DNA of 64,000 nucleotides. Source: Triangularia verruculosa (lineage: Eukaryota; Ascomycota; Sordariomycetes; Sordariales; Podosporaceae). The notes beneath the pieces were generated by a model. It was not told where the DNA came from. It ran no database searches and worked only from the letters and a program-made list of their open reading frames with translations. The stretch lies in NCBI GenBank assembly GCA_033296885.1, contig MU863893.1:248001-312000 (forward strand), read 5' to 3'. Below are positions 18,592 through 29,872 of this stretch, piece by piece. Within the stretch, counting starts at the first letter, position 1, and each line of letters opens with the position of its first letter. The translations under genes were made by a program, and so were the position numbers.

Positions 18592-21312
18592 TTATCGAGT
18601 CTTCCGCATAGTCTTGTCGAAACCCTCCCAGCCTTTAGGAGGCTCGCCCCCATTCCTCTCAATCCACTTCCGCCAGACGCCATCCCCTCCGTTCTTGCTC
18701 AAAAATTGGTTAAAAAACACCGGAAGAGTTGCAGCAACTTTACGTGGGTCGTAGCCCCGCCAGGATTTGAAAATGTCAATGATGATGAGCGGCGACAGGC
18801 AGATTTCCGATCTGCCTTTATCTTCAAAGTCTCTTTCGAAATTGGCTCTTTTTCCACAGCCATCAATCAGTTCCCGATGAAGCGCCAATGAACTCTGGAA
18901 CATGAGGGCATAGTCAATATTGAGTAGAAGTACCTCCGTGTCGAGTGCATGAAAGAGCTCGCGGATGGCCAGCACCGCCAGCGGGACATCTTGGTCGGTC
19001 TCAGCGAATGACTGAAAATCACCCCGAGAGATTCGATCCACGGCCAATCTACTCAGCCAATCCTTTTTGAGACCCTCGGCCACGTGTGGTGGTGTTCGGC
19101 TAGATTTGATCCTCGACAACATTCTGTCGACTGATTTTCTGCCTTGCTCGGATTTACCGGCCTGCGCGTCACAGATGAGATCAAAAACGGTATCCAAGGT
19201 TAGATGATAGTCTTTGTAACGACAGAACTCATGGTCGGGGTCATTGGGCGATGGTAAGGGCACCACACTGTGCCGACAAGCCGTGGAGATGGGCACAGCT
19301 GTGGTGAACTGTAGTTGCCGCAATGCACGCCTTGCTTTACGGTGTCTAAACTCCTGCTGCTGTGCAAATTCAGTCATTGGCATGGCCGATGACCGTTTTG
19401 TCGGTTGCTTTCTTCCCGTCATGTTGTCGCACCAATCAAGCATCGAGCCGCCTTGAGTAATATCAAGCGCCTTCCAGTAGCCCTCGGGATCCTTTGGAAG
19501 CGACTGCCCGGAAAACCACGCCTTCTTGCCCCCTTGGACTGCGTACAGCAACTCCATATCCAGCCAACGGGTAACCGAGGCCATCTTCAAGTTGCCAAGT
19601 GCGTGATAAAGCTGACCCGACAGCAAGAGCGATGAGCCTGTCCGCTCTATATTTTCCGAGGTAAGAAGCATGGAATATCGAACAAAGTGAATGTACAAAC
19701 CACTGTACAAGGGATGGGATCGAAGAAATCCACCCAAACTAGTACGGGCACTGGGGGGATGCTTATTCTTTTGAGCCTGCTGCTTGTAAGAGCCCTCAAA
19801 ATCATCAGCTACTTCTCTGATTAGATCTAGGTCATTGTGACACTCGTCTATTTCCGTTTCGATACGACTGAAGGCATCGGGTTTGGTCAAAAAGGTTCGA
19901 TGGATGTCCAAAAACACCGAGAAGGCGAAACACTGGGCAAACGTGATAACCCGGTCATTCCCATCGCCCCGACCACAAGTTGAAGACCCAGCAGCGAAAA
20001 GACTTCGTAACAGTTCGTCCTCCGTTTGTATTTGACCTCTGGGTACTGCCGCCAAGAAGTATTGGGCATCACTCATGAACCGACAGAATGCCTGACGATC
20101 CTCCTCCCATTTCATTGTATTGGACAAAGCTGACCAGTCCGTCGGCTTCGGTGTCACAGATGAAATGCCACTGTAATGAGGCCCCTGGGCTGGATCGCGA
20201 ATCGGAAAAACGGAAATGCCGTCCTTGAGCATGTGTCTAGCGAGTAGCATGGTCTCATCGGCAATGAGATAGTCGCCCATTGAGCAGTCGACGCCGTCTC
20301 GCCTGCCCCTACACTGGCAATTTGGCGGGAGGTCTCCAGGGGGCCGAAGCAGGTCGAAACTTCTACACCAAGGGACTTGAGTTTCGTCGCAGCGCATGGC
20401 TTGAAGCCTTTCCAAGTGTAAAAGACACGTGATATCTCCCCCAGGAGATAACTCGTCAGTATTTTCCAGTTCCATCTGCTTGACCAGTTGAATAGCCGCG
20501 TTTGATGCCATCGCGACTGACATAAAGTGCGCTTCACCGTTGACGTACGAGGTCCAGAGGCTGGCTACGGATTTGCGAAGCAGAGCGGCAGCGGCTTGCA
20601 TGTGGGCAAAAGCAAAAAATGCGTCGAGACCAGACTGGTCGCCCTCGGCTTGATAGCCGTTCAAGACTTGGGGCTCGTCTGGTTGGGCCTGACTGGCCGG
20701 GCGGCTGGCACCAGAGCTCGCACTCCGGTCCGAGTCTGAACCGGGGGTAGATGAGACTGGCAGCCCGTCGAACCGGTTGGGGGGCGTTAGAAGGTTCGCA
20801 GACAAGCTCAAGGCCCGAGTCTCGGCAGCAATGTTATCAATCTCCTGGTCAGTGGTTTTCTGCACTGGTATCCTGCTGAGAATACCGAGCACTCCTTCAA
20901 GAGTTTCGATAAACTTTGAATGGCCAGCATCAGAGCCAGACTTGGAAATTGAGTTCCAAATATCACGAAACATGATCCGCTTTTTGATGGCATCGCGAAG
21001 AGCTTCTTTTATCCCATCGATATCGGCAATGAAATCGATAATCCCATGCTTCCGACCTTTTCCTGAACCACCGGATCTTGTGTTTCCGTGCTGGTCTCCG
21101 CTTTCTCTTTGGCAAGAGTTGGCAATCAACTGGGCCAGCGGGACAAAGTCCCCAGAGAAAAGGACATACTTTGCCGAATGCGATGTGGTGGTGGGCTCTT
21201 GGAGAGGATAGCCGAGCTTCTTCCCGGCATTCGCAAGCCAAGTGGCAACAATCTTGGTATCCCTTTTATACTGCTCATAGTCATGGACTAAATTCACAAG
21301 TTGAATACCCAT
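18592..21312 (-). CDS. DUF6604-domain protein
   Basis: This single-exon, 906-aa protein has the DUF6604 start: residues 10-30 read YEQYKRDTKIVATWLANAG, and the helical domain extends to about residue 220. Later parts are helical and Cys/His-containing in places (CQCRGRRDGVDC) but match nothing I can name. No membrane segment or signal peptide is seen. I start it at 21312 (MGIQLVNLVHDYEQY). The frame extends upstream to 21462, but those residues do not look like protein. Proteins with this domain are common in filamentous fungi and their function is unknown. It lies directly upstream of the NLR gene in the same direction, so a functional pair is possible but not shown. Confidence 0.82.
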   Translation of the reverse strand: MGIQLVNLVHDYEQYKRDTKIVATWLANAGKKLGYPLQEPTTTSHSAKYVLFSGDFVPLAQLIANSCQRESGDQHGNTRSGGSGKGRKHGIIDFIADIDGIKEALRDAIKKRIMFRDIWNSISKSGSDAGHSKFIETLEGVLGILSRIPVQKTTDQEIDNIAAETRALSLSANLLTPPNRFDGLPVSSTPGSDSDRSASSGASRPASQAQPDEPQVLNGYQAEGDQSGLDAFFAFAHMQAAAALLRKSVASLWTSYVNGEAHFMSVAMASNAAIQLVKQMELENTDELSPGGDITCLLHLERLQAMRCDETQVPWCRSFDLLRPPGDLPPNCQCRGRRDGVDCSMGDYLIADETMLLARHMLKDGISVFPIRDPAQGPHYSGISSVTPKPTDWSALSNTMKWEEDRQAFCRFMSDAQYFLAAVPRGQIQTEDELLRSLFAAGSSTCGRGDGNDRVITFAQCFAFSVFLDIHRTFLTKPDAFSRIETEIDECHNDLDLIREVADDFEGSYKQQAQKNKHPPSARTSLGGFLRSHPLYSGLYIHFVRYSMLLTSENIERTGSSLLLSGQLYHALGNLKMASVTRWLDMELLYAVQGGKKAWFSGQSLPKDPEGYWKALDITQGGSMLDWCDNMTGRKQPTKRSSAMPMTEFAQQQEFRHRKARRALRQLQFTTAVPISTACRHSVVPLPSPNDPDHEFCRYKDYHLTLDTVFDLICDAQAGKSEQGRKSVDRMLSRIKSSRTPPHVAEGLKKDWLSRLAVDRISRGDFQSFAETDQDVPLAVLAIRELFHALDTEVLLLNIDYALMFQSSLALHRELIDGCGKRANFERDFEDKGRSEICLSPLIIIDIFKSWRGYDPRKVAATLPVFFNQFLSKNGGDGVWRKWIERNGGEPPKGWEGFDKTMRKTR

Positions 21313-21656
21313 TGTGATTCTGATGCCGATAGAAATCAGCGGGACGATTGATCCAGGATGTTGGCACAGTAGTATTAGCTGACGAGGATGCAGAAGTTCG
21401 AAAGGGAGTGCAGAGGTCCGATGTGTGCCTGCATGCCATGATATAGTACGGCCGTGCCTCATTATTTGTTTACCATCATGACGATGAGTCGCCCTGACTA
21501 GGAAGACTGAACGATTCTCTCAATGCGGCCCTGTCATAATCACAAACAACACCCATGTCACCCAGTAGCATGGCACAGCCGCAAAATATGGCGCTGATGA
21601 TTTCCTATTCAGACTGGTAGCTGGATCAAGCGGCACAAACATGTACAAGGCACAAA
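21313..21656. other. Intergenic spacer
   Basis: This is the promoter side of the DUF6604 gene and the 3' flank of the next minus-strand gene. Nothing specific was seen. Confidence 0.35.
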
Positions 21657-22193
21657 TCAATATCTTCTCCCACGAAGCGGGTCGTCCATGTACAAATCCG
21701 CATGCACATCCTCCTCGGCCTCGGTCGGCCGGCCTCCCGCATCTCCAGGCCCCATCAGGATGGTGTGGTGCATCCCCTGTGGGAGAGGATCGATATCACC
21801 GCGGTCGGCAGCAACATTCGCTTCACTTTGTGTCGGGTTGACCTTGACCTCCCTGCCAAACACTTGTGACTCATCAAACTCATAATCGCTGTTCGGGGTC
21901 TGACCGTGGTAGATAACAGTCGAGTAGAAGGAACGTGCTCGTTCGTCGATGGGAGAAGCAGCAGAGGGAGGGAAATGGCGGTTGGCCGTAGCGCCAGTCG
22001 TGCGTGATGATGGCCCGAAGATGGATCTGTTGGAAGTAAATTCCATATGCTGGGCTTGGTCCAAGGACCGACCCAAAGATGAGGCGGCAGTTTTGGCACC
22101 CTGGCGAGCCGCTTCAGCACGGGAGGCGTATGGCCGTAGACCCATGGCCACAATTCTCGAGACGGCAGGCTTCATTCTGATGGCGGCATGCAT
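21657..22193 (-). CDS. Small hypothetical protein, probably mitochondrial
   Basis: This 178-aa frame has an N-terminus rich in Arg, Ala and Ser and free of acids for its first 25 residues (IRMKPAVSRIVAMGLRPYASR). That is how a mitochondrial presequence looks. The rest is hydrophilic, with an acidic stretch before the C-terminus (ADLYMDDPLRGRRY). No family was recognised. The continuous frame, the leader and the orderly composition favour a real gene, but I cannot confirm it. Met1 and Met7 are both possible starts. Confidence 0.55.
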   Translation of the reverse strand: MHAAIRMKPAVSRIVAMGLRPYASRAEAARQGAKTAASSLGRSLDQAQHMEFTSNRSIFGPSSRTTGATANRHFPPSAASPIDERARSFYSTVIYHGQTPNSDYEFDESQVFGREVKVNPTQSEANVAADRGDIDPLPQGMHHTILMGPGDAGGRPTEAEEDVHADLYMDDPLRGRRY

Positions 22194-23248
22194 GACAGTG
22201 AATATGTTGGGTATATGGAACGTGGGGTTGACTATTGGAGAAATAGAAAATACTCCAATGACATCTTGAAGGTCCCTTGGCTTTCATGTATCAAGCTGCT
22301 GGACTGCTTGCTCGACCATGTGAGCGCGGGGCTGCATGCCGTGACGTCGACTTGACAGCGAGCTCGACCAATCCCCAGCAATATCGTCTGTGCGGCCCGG
22401 TTGTTTTTGATTGGCAACATGTCACCATGATCAGATTGTGAAGCCGAACATTTTCGACATGAAAAGAGCAGCCGTTTACTGCCGGGGTTGTATCGGGAGA
22501 AATCGGCCGAACCCCGCATCCAGAATGGTCGGCAGAGACTTGTGTAGATGTCCTGACATCCGGGATTGTGTCTTTTGTTCTTCTCGACGCTGGAGTGACT
22601 CTCCCAAGTGAAAAGATCTTTTGGTAGAAATCTTACCACCACGATGTCCATTCATAGTGCCTCTAAGGGCCTGTTCCCAAGTCGGTGGAACCCATCTCCA
22701 GGTGCCGACGCCATGTCATTTGCGTCGAAACACGGAAACATCGGCAAACAAAACCGTTCTTTGACCCGAACCTTGACTGTCGAACCCGTCCAGCAGGCTC
22801 ACGAGGCTTCCTCTTGCTGGTGAATTCTTGCTTGAGAATATTATTTTCGGCTTTGCGCCTGTAACGTGGGTATGCACAGATCTTCAGGGGGCTCAAAATG
22901 CGGGGACAGAGCTGCGCTGGGCAACGATCGGCCACCAGGTCACTGAGATCGGCCCGGCGATCGCTTGTCGGCAAGGGCCCAACGAGTGAAGAGCGCGTTA
23001 AGGTGTCACTGTGCTGCCCTTGGGAATGGTTACGCCAGGGAGATGAAACGTGATGGCCCTCCATTGCCCAGACAAATGAAGTCACTCTCAGGGCTCGAAG
23101 CCAGGGAGTCTTGCCATGGGGCTGGTGTTGGGCACACACAGGGCTGATCGTATGCTGACCGACTTGAAAAGGATACCCTCAGACTCCCGAGTCTCTCATC
23201 TTCTCGCGGTCAGAATATCCACCACAGTCCTCACGCAAAAGAACGACA
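22194..23248. other. Divergent spacer without recognised gene
   Basis: This 1055-base spacer separates the small mitochondrial-like gene (-) from the surface-protein gene (+). Frames of up to 158 codons occur but none shows a domain, signal peptide or intron logic. It should contain both promoters. Confidence 0.4.
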
Positions 23249-24481
23249 ATGTCGGCAACAGCTCTCATCGGGCAGGCGCCCACCAATCTCGGCCCTCTAA
23301 CCACAATATTCACACCGCCGGCAGAATGCACTGTAGCAGTTGGCGCAGGAAGGGGTGGCTTGCTTGGTAACTTGTTCGGAGGTGGTGATGACTGGAGCAC
23401 TGCCTACTTAGGGCAAGCATGCTCTCGCAATAGAGCAATCGATAATACAGCATGTTGGCCAACAACCACGGCGGGCGCAGAGTCGAAAGAGGCGCCGTTG
23501 AGCGGATGGGGCTTCTACTCGCCGGGCTTACACTGCCCAGGCGGATATGCCACTGCTTGCATGGCAACTGGGGGGAGTAATGGAGGGTCTGAGTGGCCGG
23601 TCCAGTTCAGACTGTTAGCTGGGGAGACTGCAGCTGGCTGCTGCCCGAGGTTAGCATCCCGCAAATGATTTGGCGAGAAGTAATCACTAACCTGTGGTAG
23701 TGGATATGCTTGTGCCAACGTCAATGGACAAACTTGCATCCAGGTGGTGACATCTTCGGCCATCCCAACAGCTACCTGTGATGGCACCAAACGCGACAAC
23801 TTTGGCTTCCAAACTGTCCCAGACGTTGAGGCGTCCATCACTGCCGTCAGCCTATTTGCGCCCATGATTCAGATCAACTGGCAGAGCAGCGACCGTCCAG
23901 TCACCACCACATCATCAACCTCGGACATGGGACCTACAGCTTCGTCCACCAGAACCACTACGTCAAACCCACTGGCTTCGGCATCCGGGACCAAAGTCAT
24001 TGATATGGATGACGAATCTACCGAGGAAACACTTGTGCTGGATAGCAGCTCTGAAGCGACTGGGCCAGGGAGGGTACCGACAGGGACGTTGGACGCTCCG
24101 GGGTCATCTTCAGATGCGGCTGACGCAAGCTCGAGTGAAACAACCGGCTTATCGTCAAATGTGAAGGTTGGACTCGGTGTAGTGGGTGCCTCGGTGGTAC
24201 TGTTGGCGTGTGTGATTGGGCTATTCTGGTGCTGGCGCCGGAAGAAAAACGCCGAGGAAGAGCAAGAACTTGACCGATTGTATGGGCAAAAGACTGCTAC
24301 CGGTTCGACAAGTGATTTGACAAGCCAAGAGATTCCGGGATGGTATCGAGGACAGCGGATGGCAACACCAGCCAACAAGGAACCATTCTTCAGGGAAAGT
24401 TTGCGGGAGATGAGGATGCCGGCAGAGCCACATCAACAAGGAGGCTCGCCATATTTTCGGGATCCAGGTTATCGGGTATAG
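23249..24481 (+). CDS. Single-pass surface protein with Cys-rich ectodomain
   Basis: Two exons (23249-23649, 23701-24481; donor GTTAGC, branch CACTAAC) give 393 aa. The intron joins GCCPS to GYACANVNGQTC. The N-terminal ~210 residues carry a Cys-rich domain starting GPLTTIFTPPAEC, with CPGGYATAC and CCPSGYAC motifs. It resembles a family of fungal cell-surface proteins I know only as uncharacterised. A Ser/Thr-rich stalk follows, then one membrane helix (VGLGVVGASVVLLACVIGLF), a basic stop (WCWRRKK) and a 90-residue cytosolic tail. The N-terminus has no hydrophobic signal peptide, as I remember for related proteins, which implies type III insertion or unconventional export. The TM-tail plan resembles SKG6/Axl2-type wall-sensing proteins. 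Confidence 0.78.
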
Positions 24482-24902
24482 AGCAAGTCATAGGCATTGT
24501 TGCAAGGAGTACATGCGTAAATGTCGATGCTCAACCTGTAAGAAAGCAAGTTGATAGGAATCAAAGGTCTGCTTTATAGTTCCTTGACACAGAACCCAGA
24601 GTCAGAAGAGCAGAAAGGTGATTGTGTCCAAATGTGAGTTGTGCCCCTGACAGTGTACTAAACCGTTGCCAAGACAGAGATGCAGCACCGCACGGGCCAT
24701 GTTCAGCACGTGCGTCATCGCCAACGGGTGCCAAGAGACAGCGCCGCAACATGCAGAGAGCTTCCAATGGCTCATCCAAGCATCCGTCCTATTGTGAATG
24801 GTGGGAATGCGACAGAAAACGAACGTGTGCCCTGTCAAGAAGTGATTAGTTACTGTTTCTTTGTTTCCGTCAGTTTTTCAGGCCTTTTCTCGACATGAAA
24901 CC
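24482..24902. promoter_or_regulatory. Promoter region of VPS38
   Basis: This 421-base spacer lies between two plus-strand genes. No specific element was recognised. Confidence 0.35.
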
Positions 24903-26766
24903 ATGTCGGCCGAGTCCACGCGCCCCCTGCTGCTTCCCCAGAATCGAAAGCTCCGCCATCTACGCGGCATCTCGCTGAGGAACCTTGCCTTCACACGACA
25001 CCGCGGCCGAACCATTGACGATGCTGCTCTTAACAAGAGCCCCGCCAAGCTCGAGTCTCTTCGCAACACACCCCAGATACACCATGCCCTCTCTTCGGAA
25101 CAACTTCGACCTGCTCCTGGGCGGAGGAGGAGCACAAACCTGGTCAACGCCAGTCCGGTGACGAGGCAGAAGCGAATTGAGGACACATTTGACAACAAGC
25201 TGGCAGACGCTTTCTTCTCCCTGCATGTCGAAGGGGAAGAAGAGCCTATCTACATCAGCGAGGTAGCCGAGAGGGCGACAGTATGTTCGTCTCTTAAGCT
25301 TCGTGCATTCTACGGGAGGGGTAGACCGTTAACTCTGTGGGCAGAATTTCAACTTTAGTTTGTTCGAATTGTCCGAGCTGGAATCGACCATTACACAGAC
25401 TCCCCGAGTCACGATCAAAATATGGGCCAAGAGGCACGACACATGGAGCTTGTTGCTGGAGGACGACGTGGACTTGAGGGCGCTCAACTGGCTGGGCACC
25501 CTGCAAAACGTCCATTTTCCCCCAAATAGCTTGGTCTTTCACATGATCGACGGCATCTATTCTCTCGAGCTCTCCAACAAGTACCCCCCGCCGAAGACGA
25601 TGGCCACAACACCGACGTCCTCCTACAATGCCCTCATGCGCCTCGCCACACTCGACAACTCGATCCAGGACGCTTTAGCCACCCGAGAGTCCCTCACCCA
25701 ACAGATCAACGACCTCCTAGCCAAGGAGACCCCCAATCAAGTCCCCGCCGCCGAAGACTCCCTGGCCCTGGCCGAAAAATATCTTGCTGCGCAGAAGCGC
25801 ACCGTCGAAGCCTCCAAAAGGCGCAATGAGGAGCTTCGCGCCTCGATCGAAGCCCGAAGAACAGCCATCGCCGAAGGTCGTGCCGTCCAACAGAAAGCCG
25901 AGACCGACGTTAACAACGCCACCGAGAAGCTCGCGCACTCCAAGACCCTTCTTGCCAAAACAAAGGACCAGATACACGGCCAGCGCCGCCGCATCTGCGA
26001 GGACCTCGACCGTATCTGGCGCATCAACTCTGTCTCTACGCCCGGAACACCGCCTCTAACGTTCACCATCTGCGATTTGCCTCTCCCTAACACAATCTAC
26101 GACGACGCTCTCCTCAAAGGCAACGGAAGCGACATCATCAGCGCCGCTTTGGGTTACGTAGCCCAGCTGACGGACAACCTTCAGTGTTATCTCGGGGTTC
26201 CACTGCCCTATCCTATCCGTCCGTATGGATCTCGGTCGAGTATTCGAGATGACATTTCACAGCTTCCTGATACACAACGGGATTTTCCACTCTATGTTCC
26301 GAGGGGAGGGTCCAGTGCGCAGTATCGCTTCGACTATGGGTGGTTTTTGCTGAATAAGGATATCGAGACGCTATGTGTCAGTCAGGGCCTAAAGGTAGTG
26401 GACATTAGGCATACGCTCCCGAATCTCAAGTATCTGCTGTACGTGTGCAGTGCGGGCACGGACGAGATACCAGAGCGCAAGAGAGGCGGCGTCAGGGGTT
26501 TGTGGGCGGGGAGATACAGGAACCTGGCCGTTGCGGCGATGTCAGCCGGTGACGGGGCGAGCAGCTTTGGCGGGAGCAGAAGAGGCAGCGACGCTAGCAG
26601 TGTTGTTGGGGGTGTTGGGCAGAAGAAAGGGGAGGAGCTGAGAGGCAGGATCATTGGGGGGGGCAATGGGAATGAGAATGGGAATGGAAGTTTAATCGGG
26701 TTTGAGGAGGGAGAGGTGAAAATAACGTTGCGAACAAAAGGGATGAGGGAGAGCGCTGCTCAGTAG
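24903..26766 (+). CDS. VPS38: UVRAG/Vps38-like subunit of PI3-kinase complex II
   Basis: This is the UVRAG/Vps38-type subunit that directs the Vps34 complex II to endosomes for vacuolar sorting and autophagy-linked traffic. Two exons (24903-25280, 25345-26766; donor GTATGT, GTTAAC-like branch) give 599 aa. A basic N-terminal tail leads into a C2-like region (FNFSLFELSELEST...WSLLLEDDVDLRALNWLG). A long coiled coil (about residues 225-345, Ala/Glu/Arg/Lys-rich) follows. The C-terminal domain (about 400-560) has the family hallmarks LPYPIRPYGSRSSI, FPLYVPRG and YGWFLLNKDIETLC. The last 60 residues are Gly/Asn-rich. Yeast Vps38 is shorter; the length fits filamentous fungi. Atg14 is an alternative, but the C2-like part and the tail fit UVRAG better. 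Confidence 0.87.
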
Positions 26767-27016
26767 GCGGCTTGTTGTAGGTATGATATTGATACAAGAG
26801 CGTTCTGCATTTCTGCATGGAAGTTCATCACTAGGTCATTGGTTTCTGCAGCTTCAAGAATTGAGATACCCCCTTTTAGCTGCACATGTTAACTCTAGCA
26901 TGTCTCACGCCAGGTGTTGTATTTTCTTCTCAGCTATCAATGCTTCGCCTACGCTTCCTTCGACAAAGCATAGTATATCCACCTCACGCACCAAACCTTG
27001 TTGACTCGTCAACAAC

Positions 27017-27530
27017 TCAAGAAGCCTCAAAGGTCTGGCTGCCAACATAGGAAGTAGGGTTGGGCTGGGCGACCCAGTCCGCGGCAGGGCTGAAAAAGTC
27101 CAAGATGACAGAAGTGCCGACGACGTGGACGTCCGAGACAACGATGCGGTACTCGTTGAAGGGGGTCTTGTTCCAGCGGAGGAAGACGGCCGGGTCGCTG
27201 CTGCTGGCCCAGCTGCCCGAGTTGGCGGGGATGGTGCTGCCGGCGGTGGTGTGGGAGAAGTTGACGACGATGTTCTCGGGGATGAGGGTCAGGGTGGCGG
27301 CATATCTATACGGAGGAATTCGTTAGTTCTTTTTTGTCGGGCTATTTGGGAAGGGAGGTGGCTGACGAGCAAGAGGTGGTGCCGCAGGTGGCCGTGAACT
27401 TGGAGAAGCGGGCCGAGGTGGAGTGGCGAGCCTCGATGGCAGCAGGAGCGGGAGCCGCAACAGGGGAGGCGGTGGTGAGGTGGGAGAGGGTGGCAGCGGT
27501 GGCGCCAGCGAGGAGAGTGGTGAACTTCAT
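27017..27530 (-). CDS. Small secreted protein, beta-rich
   Basis: Two exons (27530-27367, 27305-27017) give 150 aa. The signal peptide is MKFTTLLAGATAATLSHL, with cleavage near TTAS, followed by an Ala/Pro pro-like segment ending in EAR. The mature part has alternating hydrophobic strands, two Cys (CGTTSC) and N-glycosylation sites (NFSH, NKT). The intron has an unusual donor (GTCAGC) but a good ACTAAC branch and a TATAG acceptor. Without splicing the frame stops after LPK. It could be a wall-associated or secreted hypothetical protein; I do not recognise a family. Spacing and signal peptide argue that it is real. Confidence 0.72.
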
Positions 27531-28273
27531 TTTGTGGCTGGTTTGAATGGCTGTTGACTGTGAGGATGTGTCGGGTGGTGAGGATGGAGATACAGAGTTA
27601 TCACTGGGAATCCACCCCCTTTTATACACGGTTTGCTAACCACGTAGACGGGAAACCTTTGGATACCTTGACGCCAAGGTTGCAAAGCACTGCAGCCTCT
27701 CCATCGTGTCTATCGACGCTCTGGGAAATGATTCCAATAGCGCCATGTAAGGCCGCTCCTTTATAAGCGCGTTGCATGGGGCTATTCAGGGGGCGTGCAG
27801 GCGTCAGAGGGACGTTGTTTTGAACAGGTTACGGGCCATATCATCCTCAAGTTTGGTACGAGATGTTGATTTGCAGCTTACTATTGCTAGGTAGAGAAGA
27901 ACCGTATGCCTAGGCAAAGTTTACCCTTGAATCGACTCAATCTGTGGCATGACCTATATTCGCCTTGTATTGTCAGCGCGATGTGAAGACATCTCCGTCG
28001 GGGAAAAAGGCTGGGCAGGGATGAAAAAAGTCCGAACCTGCCACTCACAGATACCTCTGGCTAGAAACGTTTTAGTGTCAGCCTTAGGAAGGCTCCCCGG
28101 GTCTATTAGAGATGCTGCATATGTAGTCAAGATCCTACCCGTAGTTGTAAGCAACCACCGAGTACCCAAGACAGATTAATGATACACCGAACTGCATCAG
28201 TTCACCCGGAATCCAAGGGTACAAGACACACATTGATCATGGGAACAAAATTGTGCATTGCAAAGACAGGAGC
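27531..28273. other. Intergenic spacer
   Basis: This 743-base spacer lies between two minus-strand genes. It holds the promoter of the small secreted protein gene. No gene or RNA was recognised. Confidence 0.35.
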
Positions 28274-29872
28274 CTATCTCATCTCCTTGGTAACAGTCAC
28301 CCGAGTCTCAACTCTGACTCTCCCGTCTGGAACCGATTTGTCAGACTCTATCCTTCCTGTCCGCAACATATAATCCCTCCTTGCATCCTCCCCAGGTCCG
28401 CCTCTGCTCGCAGGAGACCTTGGACTGACAGGACTTGAACTCGAGCTTTTCCCCTTTTCAACATCAACCCCCCACCCGGAATCTGTAGCATCCCCAATTT
28501 CCACATATCGGTCATGGTTTCCCCTTCCCGCTATTGCTCCCCCATCAACCACCCCCAGCCAGTGTTTGCTATTCCTCCTGCTCCCTCCCTTTTCTTGAAA
28601 CATCTCCGACTCCTCCCCTGACGATCCCAGTCCCTGGAAACCATACTGCAAGTCTGTCGGGCTAGCCAACGGGCCCAAGTCATTGCCTGCTCCACCTCCC
28701 AATACACCCTTCGACCGCCTGCTTCCAATAGTGGGCGGGCCTCTCCCATTGATTCCACCATTGGCATGATAGTACTGAGTGTTGTCGACCGCACCACTCC
28801 GCCCATTTGATGACCCCGACGTTCTCGAGCTCAGAAGCCTGGGAAAGAATCTGGCGATAAAAGGCTTCAGAGTCATGACACAGGCGCAGACAATGGCGCC
28901 GTTGACTTCGACGGCAGTGAGGTAGCTGAGCTCGGCGGCAGCGTAAGTGAAGTCGAGATCAGTCTGGACGCGGATGAGCTGCAGCAATCGAAGGATGGAA
29001 ATGAAGCACACTAAAAAGCCAAAACCAAATACCGCCGATAACGCCAGCTTTTGGCGGCGTGGGAGGCGGATGGACCACACGACCGGCATTGGCAGTAGAA
29101 AGATCAAAAAGTCAGTCACTATTCGGCACCATCATGGTCAGCTTGTTTTTTTTCCTTGTTGGAAAAGGGGAAGCAAAAAAGGACAAACCCATATGCATCC
29201 CAGTATTGCTCCACCAGACACTCTGCGCATGGCAGTACTTTTTCTCAACACTAAAATCCCAGTAGCTGTTGAGCGGTATACAAGCGGTGAACGTCGCCAG
29301 TGCCATGAACAGATGCGTAATAATCACCACACCCAGCAAGATCTGACCGGCCAATCTCGCCCACTTGAAGGTAAACAGATGAATGTACAATAATAAAATG
29401 CTAATTTTGGAGAAGCAAAGGGTGATGAGATAAAACAAGATGCCGTACCACGCCGCTCGACCCCAGGCAATGGCCGAAGGAGTGTCGTTTGGGTCAAGAT
29501 CCCAGACGTGTTGACCTGCACCGTGTGTCGCTTGCTCTATTACTCCACCACATGTTGCCCCAGCAAATATCTGGCAGTTCTTCAGTCAGTTTGAGACGCT
29601 GTGAACGGTAAGGGGCAAGGGAAAAATACCAAAGCCACAAGAATACTCCAGTCCGACCCCCCAATGACTTTGATCAGGACCCCTCTTGTGTAAAACCGGA
29701 GGGCAACGAACAGTGCTGCGATGAACCAACATATTGACGCTGAAGCAATGATGTTGACCACAAGAGAGTCGTGGGGCAAACTAGCAAGGTCGATCACCGG
29801 TGCCCCTTCGGGTGGCGGGGGTGATGAATCTGGTGAGGGGTTGGGTGATTGAGTGTTGGTGGTGTCGCTCAT
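28274..29872 (-). CDS. Fungal rhodopsin-domain (SAT4/PTH11-like) seven-helix protein
   Basis: This is a plasma- or organelle-membrane protein with the fungal rhodopsin domain found in SAT4/PTH11-like proteins, many of them predicted G-protein-coupled receptors. Three exons (29872-29630, 29570-29189, 29118-28274) give 489 aa. Splice donors are GTATTT and GTTTGT. Seven hydrophobic segments are visible: IIASASICWFIAALFVALRF, WSILVALIFAG, ILFYLITLCFSKISILLLYI, ILLGVVIITHLFMALATF, FLIFLLPMPVVW, SAVFGFGFLVCFISILRLL and the last near VNGAIVCACVMTLKPF. The N-terminus is Pro-rich and lacks a CFEM domain. The C-tail (about 200 residues) is Gly/Ser/Asn-rich. I chose MSDTTN as start; Met at 29905 would add 11 residues. 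Confidence 0.86.

Noticed and set aside
22663..23139. A 158-codon minus-strand frame in the 22.2-23.2 kb spacer
   Set aside because: No recognisable features and no neighbouring exon fits it.
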